NCBI GenBank assembly: GCA_947650285.1
Contig: CANTFL010001025.1
Location: forward strand, 1-64,000
Source of the DNA: Hyaloperonospora brassicae
Lineage: Eukaryota; Oomycota; Peronosporomycetes; Peronosporales; Peronosporaceae
Length of the DNA: 64,000 bases
Reading direction: 5' to 3'
How positions within the stretch are numbered: the first letter of the stretch is position 1; each line of letters starts with the position of its first letter. Shown piece by piece: positions 12,126 to 24,098 of this stretch. Under the pieces are notes generated by a model, which was not told the origin of the DNA, ran no database searches, and saw nothing but the letters and a program-made list of their open reading frames with translations. Position numbers and translations under genes: made by a program.

Positions 12126-12920
12126 ACTTGCCGACTCACGGAGGGGGTACTCCGATCCGTGTCTTGCTGTACCACCTTGTGCCCACCTTGTGTACCCGTC
12201 GGTTGGGCTGGCTTGAGCTCTTCGTAATGGCCTTGGGAGATGTCGATCTCGCTGAGGGTTTGGGGTTGAGCGTTCGCTTCCGGTGCGGAAATCTTCACAC
12301 CACGAACGGGGTTTTGCGATCCTGATCTTGAGTCGCAGCGATCTCTATTTGGAGATATCGCGATCTCGATCTTGAATCACACCGATTTCGATTAGTCTTC
12401 GTGATCGGGGTCTTCGCTTTGCGGAAATCTTCACTCAGCAAATAGTAGTCTTGCGTCGATCTTGCGTTGGGATCGGTCGATCTTGCCGGAAGTGCGCAAT
12501 ATGGACAGATCGGTTCTTGGTTTCGCCAAAATGAAACACGCCGATATGTCCAGTAGATCGCTTCGATCTCGCTCGGTCTTGTCTTGAACGCCTTGTCCAG
12601 ATCTTCTGACCACTTGAGCCGTCTCGCAATCTTGTGTCCAAAATCCTTTTCCTTTTCCTTTGTTGTGTGGCTGCTACCCTAGCAGTTGAGTTGAGTGTGA
12701 GTACTTGATCGATCCGGGCCAGATGTCCCGAGACCGCTCTTCTAGATCTTGGCCAGCAATCCAAGATCGGTCTTCTGTGTCCCTGTAACACGCGTGCCTT
12801 GACCCGCCGGGGAAGACAAATCAATCTTGCCCGGAGAAGAGGGGAGGAGAACGTGCGTCGTGAGCAGAAGAAGTAGAGTTCAAGTCTGTTTATTAACCAA
12901 CCAAATTAATGTCCAACCTA
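12126..12920 (+). repeat. LTR-like dispersed repeat, copy 1
   Basis: First of three same-strand copies. Shared landmarks are CGGAGGGGGTACTCCGAT near the start, TTGTGTACCCGTCGGT, GGAAATCTTCAC, the most conserved block CCACTTGAGCCGTCTCGCAA at about 12,614, and an end near AACCAACCAAATTAATGTCC. This copy has an extra GATCTT/CGATCT-rich inner part (12,310-12,600). The element class is not certain; the length and absence of coding suggest a solo LTR or a non-autonomous element, possibly oriented on the minus strand. Confidence 0.55.
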
Positions 12921-15900
12921 TCATTAAGACTATTCCCAACCGTAGGTCACTGTCCAAGTCGATATCACCTTTAAGCTTGACCGCCCCCTTGAACACGTGT
13001 CGAAATTTCGTGACCTAGACTCCAAAGATAGCGCCAATACTCCCGATATTGTACCTAGACACCAAAAAGGACCAAATTCCATATATGGTACCAAATACCC
13101 AATTTTAGTACCGAAAAGTCCAAAAGAGTATCCAAGATGTGGAATGTGTCTAAATCCATTTTGCGACGTCAATTCGACCAACTTCCACTGGCTCTTTCGG
13201 TCTGAACTTTTAGGAAATCACTTATGGATCTCCAACAAGCATTTACATCATCATACAATAGCTCCATCATCGATATATCCATAACCAGCAGGGAAAATGG
13301 CCGATCTGGTGTCCAATTCGAGATCTTTGAGGATCGACACAGTGCGATCCGGCCCTATAGGTCTTTTCCGTTCATTGTGCATGCTCCGATACTATACTCA
13401 ACGGTTTATCCGCACAATGGGACCATCCACAATTCTTACAACGGTCCCACAGACCCCCACAAACATCCCCACTTCCAGATCGGTCCATAATTAACCTAAA
13501 CCAGTACTCCCTTTGAGAGACCCGTAGAGAGTGTCACCAGTTTGCAGGAGGTCACACCTTCGTCACAGAGTCACATCACATCGCCCGATATCAGATCCTT
13601 GTCCCAGATCGATCCATGGAAATCGTCCTAACTGTCGTCTTGTCCCAAATCACCCCGTCTCAGATCGTTCCATACCCATCAGTCTGACGACAGTTGGATC
13701 GGATCGACGATCCCGTTTTTCTTATTGGATCGCCAAGTCCCATGGCCTCTTTTTCCACCAGTAAGTGGCGTCCCAAATGTGTAGCCACCGATCCTCGTAC
13801 ATAATTTGATTAGTGACTTCACCACACTATTGGTATCGGGAATTCTTCTTCTTCCTCCGACGAAAATCAAAAATTGCTGCAGATGGAATAGGAATATTGT
13901 ACGGCCTGTGCTGCAACGAACCGCACACGGCGGCAGCAACTAATTTAACGTACAAGCTTAAAAAATTGACACTCCAATTTACCAAAATTACACCAAAAAC
14001 AAAGCATGATATAATTCTTTAGGCTTCTCATGATACGAATCCACTAAACTGGCTGCCTGCGAAGCTGGTGGAATGGACCCGGGACGGTAGTCGTGCGATG
14101 ATAAAGCGCATGATGTCCTCTTATCTTCGCCTCATACGTGGTATACCAAGCGCCGCATCCACGCCACATTCTAACTTGGGGCAGGAATTGGCAATGCCTC
14201 CTGATCCTAATTTGCGGCCGTCTCGCATCAGTGGTCTTTGGATTCAAACGGGCAATGCGCTCGGGATCGCGATGTTACAAAGGCGGAAAATACGATTATG
14301 AAACATTGTGTATATAAATGAGCTAGATGGAGGAGTGGTAACTCCGCCAACCTGCGCCGCTACGCTTTTCTTTTGATGGAGCCAGCTTGGGTTATTAATG
14401 AAAAGCTTGAGGCCTCGTATAGCATGCTAATGAACCCAGACTAAGGAACCTTTGCTTCGACATTACTTTCTATCATTAGCCGGAGAATATAGGGTAACCA
14501 GGGGCGATCCGATCACCGATAGATCACTACCACTCTCATTATGATTACGATCAACATTGCGCGCAACGAGAATGCTCAAAGTCCCGGACACCTTGTCTGC
14601 TGCAGTAGCGGCTGCAGCAGCGACGGAGATCACGTAACAAATCTCAGCAAACATAGCTTCGATTCAAAATTGGGTCCGACAGCTCAAGGCTATGGCTTCA
14701 CTACCGGCTAATACGCCAGCTGGACCTAAATTCCAAAATGCGTGAGCGACGCTTGTCATTGAACTTTCGTATCCTATTAATTACAGCACCTCGATGTCGG
14801 GAGACCATTTGTAATGCCATCAACAGCGAATCTTAATTGAAAATGATCCGGTAACACAGTACTTGCGCAAAAAGAAACTTCAGGAGCTGCGCGAGTCGGA
14901 CCGCGACGGTAGATGCCGAAACCGGTCAAATTCGATGGAAAACGACTGATAATATCCCACCTTCGAAACAATTTAATTTGAGTTAGCCCGATTTGATGTG
15001 TGCGAATTTTACAAACCGCTTGATGACTTGATAATTAGGGAGATCTTCATGTATTGTGTGTATTACTACCACAGATCGCGCTCGTTGAAGTCGAGACTAA
15101 CGTGGTGGTGCCGCAGATCAAGGCTGCGCTATATCATCCTTCCAGCGAGGTGCGTGCGGCAGTATACAGCATTATCTGCAAAAGTGCCAGTTAAACACCG
15201 GCGATTGACCCGAAAATAACCGGATGGTCAGCTACTGGACCCTTATTACTAAAGACATTTCAGCTGCGCCAAAGGGTAACTCTTCATAAGGTTCGACATA
15301 CTGCCCTGCCTAATACCACAGGAAGACACTTTCAATAGGAAGGACTGGTTTTGTTTAAATTTAGACTCTCCATGGCAACCTTCGCCCGACGTCGTCGTCG
15401 GCATATGTAAAAACGTCCCGGCGGTCTCACGAAAACCATATCTTTCTCCATTCGCAGAACGTCGCGGGATTGCCTAAGCATTCAGAACGATACGTGGAGC
15501 AGGTTCTTCACTTTCGACAGCGCAAAGATAGTAGATCCCATATCTCGGTCCTTTTACAAGAAACGCGGGTCAGTATTGGGTAGTCTAGTACTCGGGACCA
15601 GCTTTACAGCACAACATAGAATTCGTGGACATGCCCGGGCGAATACAATTGAACGAGTTCGAGCACCCTTGTGGAGATGTGGCTATATCATTGAACCCGT
15701 ACTCGTCGATACGAAACTGGATCACTAACACGAGGATCATTGAGCACCGCACTGGAGGGATGTTAGACTTACTATTCTGGGCAACCCCGTTCTTTTGATC
15801 AGCGTTTACGCCCCAAGTGATGGGACTGCCAGAGAAGAGCTTTAAGATCGGCTTCTACACCTTCTTTTGTTATAAAAAACGCCTCTGATTACAGATGAGA

Positions 15901-17705
15901 CTTCAGTTGCGCTAAAGTTCCGCATATTGACCATTCTTTTGACTTGATACTTAAAATAAATGACTATTTGGTGCTCAGAAGGCTTTTCGGTCGGCACGGC
16001 TTAGCGATGTTCTTTTTATATTTCATGGAAAACAAAAGGGGAAAAGGTCATAGCCGCCTTTTAGGCACCGAATTGCGTTTAATTCTTCACGTTGCCAAGC
16101 GGCGGATCATCTAGTTTACAACTTAATAGTCCCATGTGATCTCTGAATGGTAATTGTATTCGAGACGTCGGTATGTCGTTGCCTGGTCCAAAAGCAGACC
16201 ACTATGGAACAAGTTTTCGGATTGGAGCGCCACGTAACGTGGTGCGAGTACGCAGATCGATGCGAGTTCATTCCGTTCCCGGATGTGCGCAAAAAACAGC
16301 TAACAGCACAATAATTGTAATCACTGCATTGTCACATCTTTAAGTTGACGAAAATCCCCTGCTCCGACGTCTAACTTTGGTACAGCCCGTAGAAAGACCG
16401 ATTGGTGGGACGAATGATAGATCAATTTCCCCAAAAAATATGTTTGGCGACGGCCAAACACGCTCGCCAAGGTCTAAAGAGAAGCCATAGGCAGCGGATG
16501 TGTCGTCTATGTGTCCAAACGGATGCAGTAGTATTGGAGGCGAGTTCGCTAAACTTAACACCAGTGCGTGACCAAGCGGGGTGCGGGCGACCTAGTTCGT
16601 CGAGACTTATGCGAAATTATGTCTCAATGCTGCAGAATATCGACGATTATGGCAGAAATCTAGAAAAAGCGCCTCCTATTTCATAACACATAATCTCTAG
16701 GCGCGACGCCACGACATTTCTACGCTCGTGTGTCGACTAAATTTTTAAGCCAATGTTGTTATTTCTTTGGGTAGAAAGGCTACATACGGGTCGAATCGGT
16801 CTCAGGAATTGGCTGATGATATGGCTGACGCCCGGGATCGTAATATGAATCGTCTTTGCATCCCCTGACGCGACCGCAGCGTTCTCGTGTTAGGACCACC
16901 TCTACAAATTATTTTGACGACTCTAACGTGACGTCAGCCATTTCTCCGGACGATGTAAGTGCGGGTTCGAAGAGTTTCAAATGTCGGATAGACGTAGGAC
17001 CGGATGAAAACAACAACACGTTTTACATTTATTTCGCGGACGCGCTCGCACCTGTTCTCGCTGCGTTGCATACACGAAAGATATAGTGCAGCGTCCCCCC
17101 GGCGTCGTTCTGCTAAGCAAATTATTCCTTGTTTGAATAAATTTGAGGCCTCCGCCTTGCCGTTTTATCATGGCCCTATCGCGCTACTCAAAAGAGACTA
17201 GATGTTGTCTACCAAGATTATCCTGTTTCGGGTGCGGCTGATGATTTTGCATCTCTTTCGGCCAGCCCAATTTTTTTTGTCCCGCAGCGATCTATCCGTA
17301 AGGCTATAGATACTTTTACGGTGGTACGTAAAGCAGCAACATCATAAAGCAATCTTCATGGATCCATTATTCTGCTTTTCGATTATGACTAATCATACGG
17401 CAAGTTGCAACGTCCATTTCTACTTTCAGCGCTGATATGACTCGGCTTTTCCCCTCACTTAGTATCAGTCGCGGCGGCCTTACACCGAGACAGGACTTGC
17501 CGTTTTTTCATGATCCGATGTCTTTCAAGTTGGCGTGTAGTAAATTGGTAAATTCGGCAAGGGTTCCCCCTTGCAACTCTTCACTTTATCCTCGCACTAG
17601 ATTGTATCCATCGGGTGATTCAAGAGAGATAGGAAATTTGCACGGTACCTCTCACAGCTAAGGGTGGAAAACTGAGTCAAAATTTCCTGTCAGATGAATC
17701 GCCGT
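12921..17705. other. gene-poor stretch, no recognised gene
   Basis: About 4.8 kb with only short unconvincing open frames on both strands. The part at 13,000-13,700 is rich in GATC-containing short words (for example CAGATCGxTCCAT) like the neighbouring LTR-like repeats and may be decayed repeat. The part at 13,800-17,700 looks like unconstrained intergenic DNA. I see no tRNA, rRNA or conserved domain. Confidence 0.45.
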
Positions 17706-18285
17706 ACAAGTATATTCGTGGTTGTGTAAGATTTCAACACGATCACCCCTAACCCTATCACAAACACAGTCAAGGTTTACCGCGACACGAGTCCACCTAG
17801 AAGAGTGAAGCCCACCCTACCGACAGGTGCAAACGGCGAGGAAGGAAAAAAGCACGAAAATGGAGTACCCCCTCCGATATCGGTCGTCTGGGCGCCAGTG
17901 ACGAGTCGGGGTCTCAAGAATCGTGTGATGGCCACTCCAACACATTAAATCTTCCATCCGAGGTTCAATCTTGATGCTCACATCTTCACTCAGGGACTCA
18001 CGGTGAAAAATCGAGTCACCATAAGATCCGGGTATGCGCCCCGTTATGGTGTAGTGGCGATCACAAGATACTTGAGACCCCGACTCGTCACTCGCGCCTA
18101 GACGACCGACTGTCGGAGAATGTACTCCATTTTCGTGCTTGTTTTCTTCCTCGCCGTTTGCACCTGTAGGTAGGATGAGCTGAACTCTTCTAGATGGACT
18201 CGTGTCGCGGTAAATCTTGACTGTGCTTGTGATAGGGGTAGGGGTGATCGTGTGTAAATCTTCGCACAACCACGAATATACTTGT
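17706..18285. repeat. long imperfect inverted repeat
   Basis: Left arm 17,706-17,936 and right arm 18,053-18,285 are reverse complements of each other with scattered mismatches; the spacer is 116 bp. The outer ends are ACAAGTATATTCGTGGTTGT on the left and its complement on the right. The right arm is the first half of LTR-like repeat copy 2; the left arm is an inverted partial copy of the same family. A transcript of this region would fold into a hairpin with a stem of about 230 bp. Confidence 0.85.
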
Positions 18286-18600
18286 AGAGCGCTCGGTATG
18301 GGTCACCCTGATCTCAACGAGATTGCCTTGTCCAGTAAGTAGATACTTGATCCGCTTGACCTTCTTACCACTTGAGCCGTCTCGCAATCTTGCAATCTGC
18401 GTCCAATTGCAGTCGAGGGGTATGGAGATATCTTGCAGTCCTGGCCAAATAATCAAGTATTGATATTCTTGGTGGTCGGTCGATCTTCTAAGACGTCGGG
18501 AGGCCAATCAATTCAGCCCGGATAGAGGAAAGACACTTGTGCACTAAGGAGTAAATTGATTTCTCATTATAGGTTATCTAACCAATGTCCAAACCTCTGA
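18053..18600 (+). repeat. LTR-like dispersed repeat, copy 2
   Basis: Same family as 12,126-12,920: CGACTGTCGGAGAATGTACT near the start, CCACTTGAGCCGTCTCGCAA at about 18,369, and AACCAATGTCCAAACC at the end. Shorter than copy 1. Its first half is the right arm of the inverted repeat. Confidence 0.55.
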
Positions 18601-19574
18601 CTAAGCATATGCCGTTTGTCAGGATGGACCCCCCACGTGTTGCCTTGTGCTGTCGAGATTTGATCTTCCATCGTATTCGGTGGTTCACGCCAATTACCAT
18701 CACCTTATCATCTGAAGATCACGGTGCACGAGATCGCGTCACCCAAGATCACATCCTCCAAGACCACGTCCCCCATGATCGCATCATCCAAGATCTCGTT
18801 CCATGAGGTAGAGGTGTGTGTAGCACCTCATTGTGTGGCTCACACCTACAGAAAAATCAGTACTTAGTAGCAGCATGATCTGCGGTCCACCCTTCTCGAT
18901 CTGTTTCATCATATCTCCTTCATATGGAGACTTTGACAAAATGGGTGTACCATCAAAGAAGTGGAAGAAGGAACTGTGGTGGAGTGGGCTCCTAAAACTG
19001 CGTGGCGAGACCCCAAACTACTCACTATGCCGAACCGCTGACTTACGGAGGGGGTACTATGACGCCGCGTATGGACCTTGACTCACCCATTAAACCCGTT
19101 GTCTCATATGTCGCACTCATCGAAAGACTTTCGTGAAGATGTAGGTGTCCGTATTGTAAGAGGAAGACCTGAGGATCTCGAGTAGATATGTTTCACCAGG
19201 TAAGCCAGTAGGTGGCCAATCTATTTACTTGGTCGAAAGTGGACTTATAACAAAGTTATCAGAAATAAGGTCGCTCCTAGCCTTTTGCTTGTTGTCTCAG
19301 GGGTATAAGCCACCTAGTCTTTACGTTGCTACCTGAACGCTGTGTAGGGGAGGCCTCTTCCGATATCGAATCTTTAGGGGGTGCTACTCGAGACAAAAGT
19401 ACTGTTCATATTCTTTCTGAAGTCCTATTCGCACTTGGTCTTGCGTCGTGACTGTCTTTACGGGGGCATATTGTACACCTTACCGGGAACAGGCGGTTAG
19501 AGTTAGAAGGTTGAGTTTAGCACGTCGAAGACGTACTTTGGTGAAGTGGCAATCGCTTTTTTCCCGAGAAGACC
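18601..19574. other. repeat-derived stretch with a short minisatellite
   Basis: 18,716-18,805 holds about five degenerate units of 15-18 bp of the form AAGATCACATCCTCC. Around 19,030-19,075 a fragment resembles the start of the LTR-like repeat (GACTTACGGAGGGGGTACTA). No gene is recognised. Confidence 0.5.
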
Positions 19575-20110
19575 CCGACTCTCCACTGGCGCCCGGACGA
19601 CCGACCAATGGAGGGGGTACCCCGATTCCGTGCTCTGTGTTTTCTTGCTCACCTTGTGTACCCGTCGGTGGGGCGGGTTGCGTTCTTCTTGGTGGACTTG
19701 AGCTGAGGCTGAACTTGACCGTTTTAGGGATAGGGGTTGGTCGGGTGGAAATTCTTCACCCGGTCAAACGTAGGGGCGGATAGAGTGGAAGTTCTTCACT
19801 CGATCGCGCATATGCTTGGGCGCTCTCCCGGAGTCGCCTTTGTCCAAGGGTGATGCTTGATGCGCGAGCCTTCTGACCACTTGAGCCGTCTCGCGATCTC
19901 GAATCTGAACCGTAAGGTTCACTGCGTCTAATCGCATTTTGGGGTGAGAATTGACGCTCCGCCTGTCCACACAATCCAAGGGCGAAGTTTGTAGAGACGC
20001 GGGTCACTCTCTGTTCGACAGGAGGCCGAAGATCCTGCCCGGGAGAAGTAGACGCGTGTATTTCGTTGCAAGTTCAATTCTAAATAATGTCAACCAACCA
20101 AATCCAAAAC
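19575..20110 (+). repeat. LTR-like dispersed repeat, copy 3
   Basis: Starts with CGACCAATGGAGGGGGTACC, shares TTGTGTACCCGTCGGT with copy 1, the core CCACTTGAGCCGTCTCGCGA at about 19,877, and ends near AATGTCAACCAACCAAATCC. Same orientation as copies 1 and 2. Confidence 0.55.
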
Positions 20111-20195
20111 TATGACTATGCCGATCTGTTTGCTAGATCAACCGTTGCGTATCGCATATCCATGTAATTCACTTCTTGCATCATGTGGTCCAGAG

Positions 20196-20284
20196 CAGAT
20201 ACTCGGGTAGCGGACCGCTCCGTAGTGGATCGCTCCGTAGTGGATCGCTCATGTTGCGAATTGCTCGTGTAGTGGATCGCGGAA
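20196..20284. repeat. minisatellite, CGCTCCGTAGTGGAT-type units
   Basis: Four to five degenerate copies of a roughly 19 bp unit (CGCTCCGTAGTGGATCGCTC). Confidence 0.75.
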
Positions 20285-21796
20285 TGCGGGTCACAATAAT
20301 TATGTGTTCACACCATCAAGCGGTACACGTCTAGGATAGATCGTGGTCAATCTCTCGAGTCTCCGATCGGGCATCCACCGTCGAATTACTGCCACTTCTG
20401 ATACCTCGCATGTTTGATGACTTTGATGATCCACTCCTCCAGCCAGCTTCGTATTCACCCGTCATCCATTGTCGTTATCGATGACGTGATCCCGATGTTG
20501 ATCCCCTCTCGAGTGATCAGGTCCTTGTAGCTTGGAGATCTAAGCCCTTGACCGCGGATCGTGATCGGTCAATCGTCTCCCCTTGAAAATACTCCTTCTT
20601 GACCTTTTGGTCGATCAATCCGCATAACTTCAACATTCGTTTTCTTTCACTCAGTCGTTTAATCACATTCCTCGTGCCAACGGGCCCATCTCCGAGCGCG
20701 CTCAACCAAATAAATTGAGTTCGCACCCTCCACAATTTCCATCATTCTTTCTCTGCGCTTCGTCACAGTGCCATATAGATCGAAAGCTTAGTGGTATTTG
20801 ATGTATTCCTACTCTTTAACTACTTTACTTTATCCTTGCTTTATGCCCTGAATCCTTATTTTGACTGACCAGGAGTAGCTCGATCTTAAGGGACCGAGGT
20901 CTAACAATGATGGATCGGGCCCAATAATGATGGATCGATGTCCATCGATGAGGGACCGGGTCTACCAATGAGGGGCTGAGGTCTACCGATGAGGTACCGG
21001 GATTTTCGATGAGGGGCCGTAGTCGACTCCTGTCAGTACTGTTTAATCGCTACCCTGGAAACGATCTCCCCTTGGTTGGCTCTACAACTTATTCTTATTC
21101 AAGGGTCGCGTCGCCTCCGTGATCCTCTATCGCTCAGGTGACTTCTCCCTGATGTGCGGTCCTTTGTTCCTTCAACCCGCTGGCCTCCAATTTCACAACT
21201 TTAAATAGCACTTCACCACACAACTAATGGGAGTGGTCATTTGACCCGAACGCGGTCAAGATAAAGCTTATACGGCTACTTATAAGGGCAAGCGCGAGGG
21301 AGAGCGACGAGAGCGAAATCCTAGTGCTCGCACTACTCTGGAGATCTCTAGGGCATATAAATGACAATTTGCTGCAAGACAATCGGCAAAAACACAAGGC
21401 GACAAGGGCTGCATTAAGCAAGTGTATCCCCGAACGACGAGTTGAGTCACGACTATCTGTTCTCGGTTGGGTATGCTATTAGCAATATGAGTGATCTATG
21501 GCTTGTCAACTTAAAGCGACGTAAACATGACATATCTAATGAGTAAATTGAATATTGCAAGACGAAGTCAACGAATAACGTACAACTAGCGGATTTAAAG
21601 TGATCCAAGCTATTAAAAGTGAGGAAAATTATCATGTCAATTATCCTCATTATGACATCTGAAGTAGGCACTCGACGGTGTTTGTTGCATACATAATTAG
21701 TCGTGCAATCAATGTTGGTTGTATAACGAGATGGTGATTCGTACATCATCGTCTGAAGTCTACTAGTAATATGCGCTCTGAGACTATGCGTGTTCA
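20285..21796. other. gene-poor stretch with a GATGAGGG(A)CCG repeat
   Basis: 20,885-21,020 has six or so degenerate units of 20-28 bp of the form GATGAGGGACCGGGTCTACC. The remainder has no recognisable gene. A minus-strand frame at 20,517-20,735 is charged and helical-looking but has no motif. Confidence 0.5.
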
Positions 21797-21984
21797 ATTG
21801 TCGAATGAAAATAACCACTGATGGTTGGGACACGAAGGTTGTGATTGTGTAAGCTTCTAGAAAGGGTTCCTAAAAGCTGATATATATATATATATATATA
21901 TATTGTCGAATGAAAATAACCACTGATGGTTGGGACACGAAGGTTGTGATTGTGTAAGCTTCTAGAAAGGGTTCCTAAAAGCTG

Positions 21985-22019
<35 letters not shown>
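21797..22019. repeat. 105 bp tandem duplication ending in AT microsatellites
   Basis: A unit starting ATTGTCGAATGAAAATAACC at 21,797 is repeated at 21,902 with almost no differences. Each copy ends in a TA dinucleotide run (about 21,880-21,902 and 21,984-22,019), the second run longer. The duplication boundary lies in the AT run, which points to slippage or recombination between AT tracts. Confidence 0.9.
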
Positions 22020-22021
<2 letters not shown>

Positions 22022-22294
22022 GTTTGCAGTGCAATCGAGTAAGACGGACAAAAGCTTGAACAATCGTTCACTTTCCAATTTGTGCTGCAGAAGACTGATG
22101 CCGGTAACGAAGTGTTAAATGTCCAGGCACCATTTTTGAACAACACAAACGTCCTTTATACGCTGCGTTGGTAGAGGAAAAGTATCTTAGCTTACTTTTC
22201 ACGACCAATTGCCACGTACCAGCTCATCTGCACCCTATAAAATGCTTCTCATCAAGCTATCTGTCATTTTAGTAGTTTATAATCATACTCACTA

Positions 22295-23545
22295 TGTAAC
22301 AGGGCATGCTCTTACCTACAACTGGTAAGCCCTTGTGTGTTTCCAACACAAGGGTGTGTGCTGTGGACGTCACGTACACGTGAGCGTTGAGGAATCTCTG
22401 AGTAAGGTGAAATGTAGAACTATATACAAAACAATTATCTTTCTTTTGATGAGCTTTCTTTGTCATAGTTAAATTAATTCAAACTACAATTTCCGATTAG
22501 ATTATTCGCTCACAGCCCATGCGCGTGTCTGGCAGCCATTGATGGGAAGTTTGGTTGATGTCATGGCCTCATCAACTAATGAGTGGAGCGGCCATTTATG
22601 TTATCCTTGGGGAAACGTTAACCACCCCCAGGTTTTCGCTAAACGCCCCCACCCCTATAAGTTACCGTAATTTATATATTTTCCATGTTTTTGATTGGTC
22701 ATACCTAAACGTCGTATTGCTGAATACTGGCAGCCAATCCCAACACTATAATTGCATCCTTTTTTCTTTCGCCCACACGCTACTTTTTCAACAGTTGAAG
22801 AATATGTTTCAGCGCTTTAGCACCATAGTCAGTCATTCTCATATGGATCTGCTACCACCTCCTGAAACTACATACGATACGCTAAAGCAAGCCCGTAATT
22901 GTGGTGCCCAGCAGATGCAGACTGTCTATTCGGGGAAACGTTATCGATGAAAGATCAGTACGGATCTTGTCAGACGCCGCGTAGAGCCACCACCATCATC
23001 AAATTATACGTTAGTATAGTTAGTCAATTGTACAGGCATTTCGACGATTGATGTACCTCTTGATAGACCTCTCCGGCTGGCTTGAAGTCACTTTCGAATA
23101 TGTTGTTGTTGGATGCCTTAGTCACTGTGCACATGCAGGATACTCGATACAAGCCTAACATCTTCCAGAATCGCTCGTATAAATTTGTATTTGACCGAGC
23201 CATTACTCGGCCAAATGAACTAGCTGAATAATGAATTACCACACGTCGCCGACTTAAAGATGTGCATAGATTGTTCAGATTCAGTCTTCTTCCATTTGTA
23301 AATGAGATTGTAAATTACTTCTGAGACCAGTAATATTCTCGATCCTACCAATCAGAAGGCGTAAATCGAGTACATTACGGAAATATATAGGGGTGGGGGT
23401 GGTTAATGTTTTCCTATCCTTGAAGGTAATATTCCATCAATACTTCCCTAGCCATGTAATTTTGATGAACATTATCAACTAAGATAATATTTACATTGAG
23501 ATATTTGTGAAAACAAACGACATGTAATGGGCTGACCCCGTAACA
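22295..23545 (-). repeat. solo gypsy-family LTR, interrupted by an insertion
   Basis: On the minus strand it begins TGTTACGGGG (23,545) and ends CCCTGTTACA (22,295), matching the LTR ends of the element at 419-8660, and it contains the ACGTGTACGTGACG block and the TTCTAC..TTTC block in inverse orientation. Without the nested element and its 8 bp duplication it is 438 bp, the size of the other LTRs. The flanks CACTA (22,290-22,294) and CACCA (23,546-23,550) look like a 5 bp target duplication with one change. No internal retroelement sequence is present, so this is a recombination-derived solo LTR. Confidence 0.85.
22610..23414. mobile_element. 805 bp terminal-inverted-repeat DNA element nested in the solo LTR
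   Basis: The ends are GGGAAACGTTAACCACCCCC on the left and the imperfect complement of it on the right (reading inward: GGAAAACATTAACCACCCCC). Similarity continues inward through ACCCCTATA, CCGTAAT and GATTGGT. The left end carries an extra 21 bp with a second CGCCCCCACCCC block. The element is flanked by identical 8 bp copies of TATCCTTG (22,602-22,609 and 23,415-23,422). An 8 bp duplication fits hAT-like transposons, though the tips lack the common CAGGG. Inside, frames at 22,555-22,950 (+) and 23,024-23,242 (-) are unconvincing, so it is probably non-autonomous. Confidence 0.85.
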
Positions 23546-23550
23546 CACCA

Positions 23551-24098
23551 GCTTTTAATCGCGAGCAGCCGATTCCTTTGTCCTACACAAGTAGCCCAAG
23601 ACATCACTTCAGTACACTCTCAAACATGCCGATGCCGTTTCGATATCAGTACGTTACAGCTGCATTCATTGGACATGTAACATGCTCATGATTGACTCAA
23701 CAGGTTCAGAAGAACGCTTCGCCGCGTTAGGTGCAACTTGCGGGGCCTCGACACCAGGGTGATCTACCGATAGTACATACAAGTCTATCATGACATAACA
23801 AAGTGCTGAGATATCACGGCCACGTCGCAAACGAAACGCGTCGATCGGTAAGCGTTATCTATGGAGCGGAAGGACATGTCAGGAGTTATATAACATTCTG
23901 ATCGTCTCGTTAATCAGTGCGTGTTTGCAACCGACCACATTACCAACATACGACTCTGGCAGCGCCACTGCCCCCCACTTTAGTGCCACACCCGTGTTTA
24001 ATCTACGCGACCGACCGACGAATTATCTATTGCGGCTAAATCACGCACTAAAACGCTACCGTTTGCGCCGCATTGTGCCACTCTAAGACTCTCACTCA
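23551..24098. other. upstream region of the exportin-4 gene
   Basis: No gene seen. It separates the repeat-rich left part from the gene-dense right part. The start codon of exportin-4 is preceded by pyrimidine-rich CTCTAAGACTCTCACTCA, similar to oomycete initiator-type sites but not a clear match. Confidence 0.4.
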
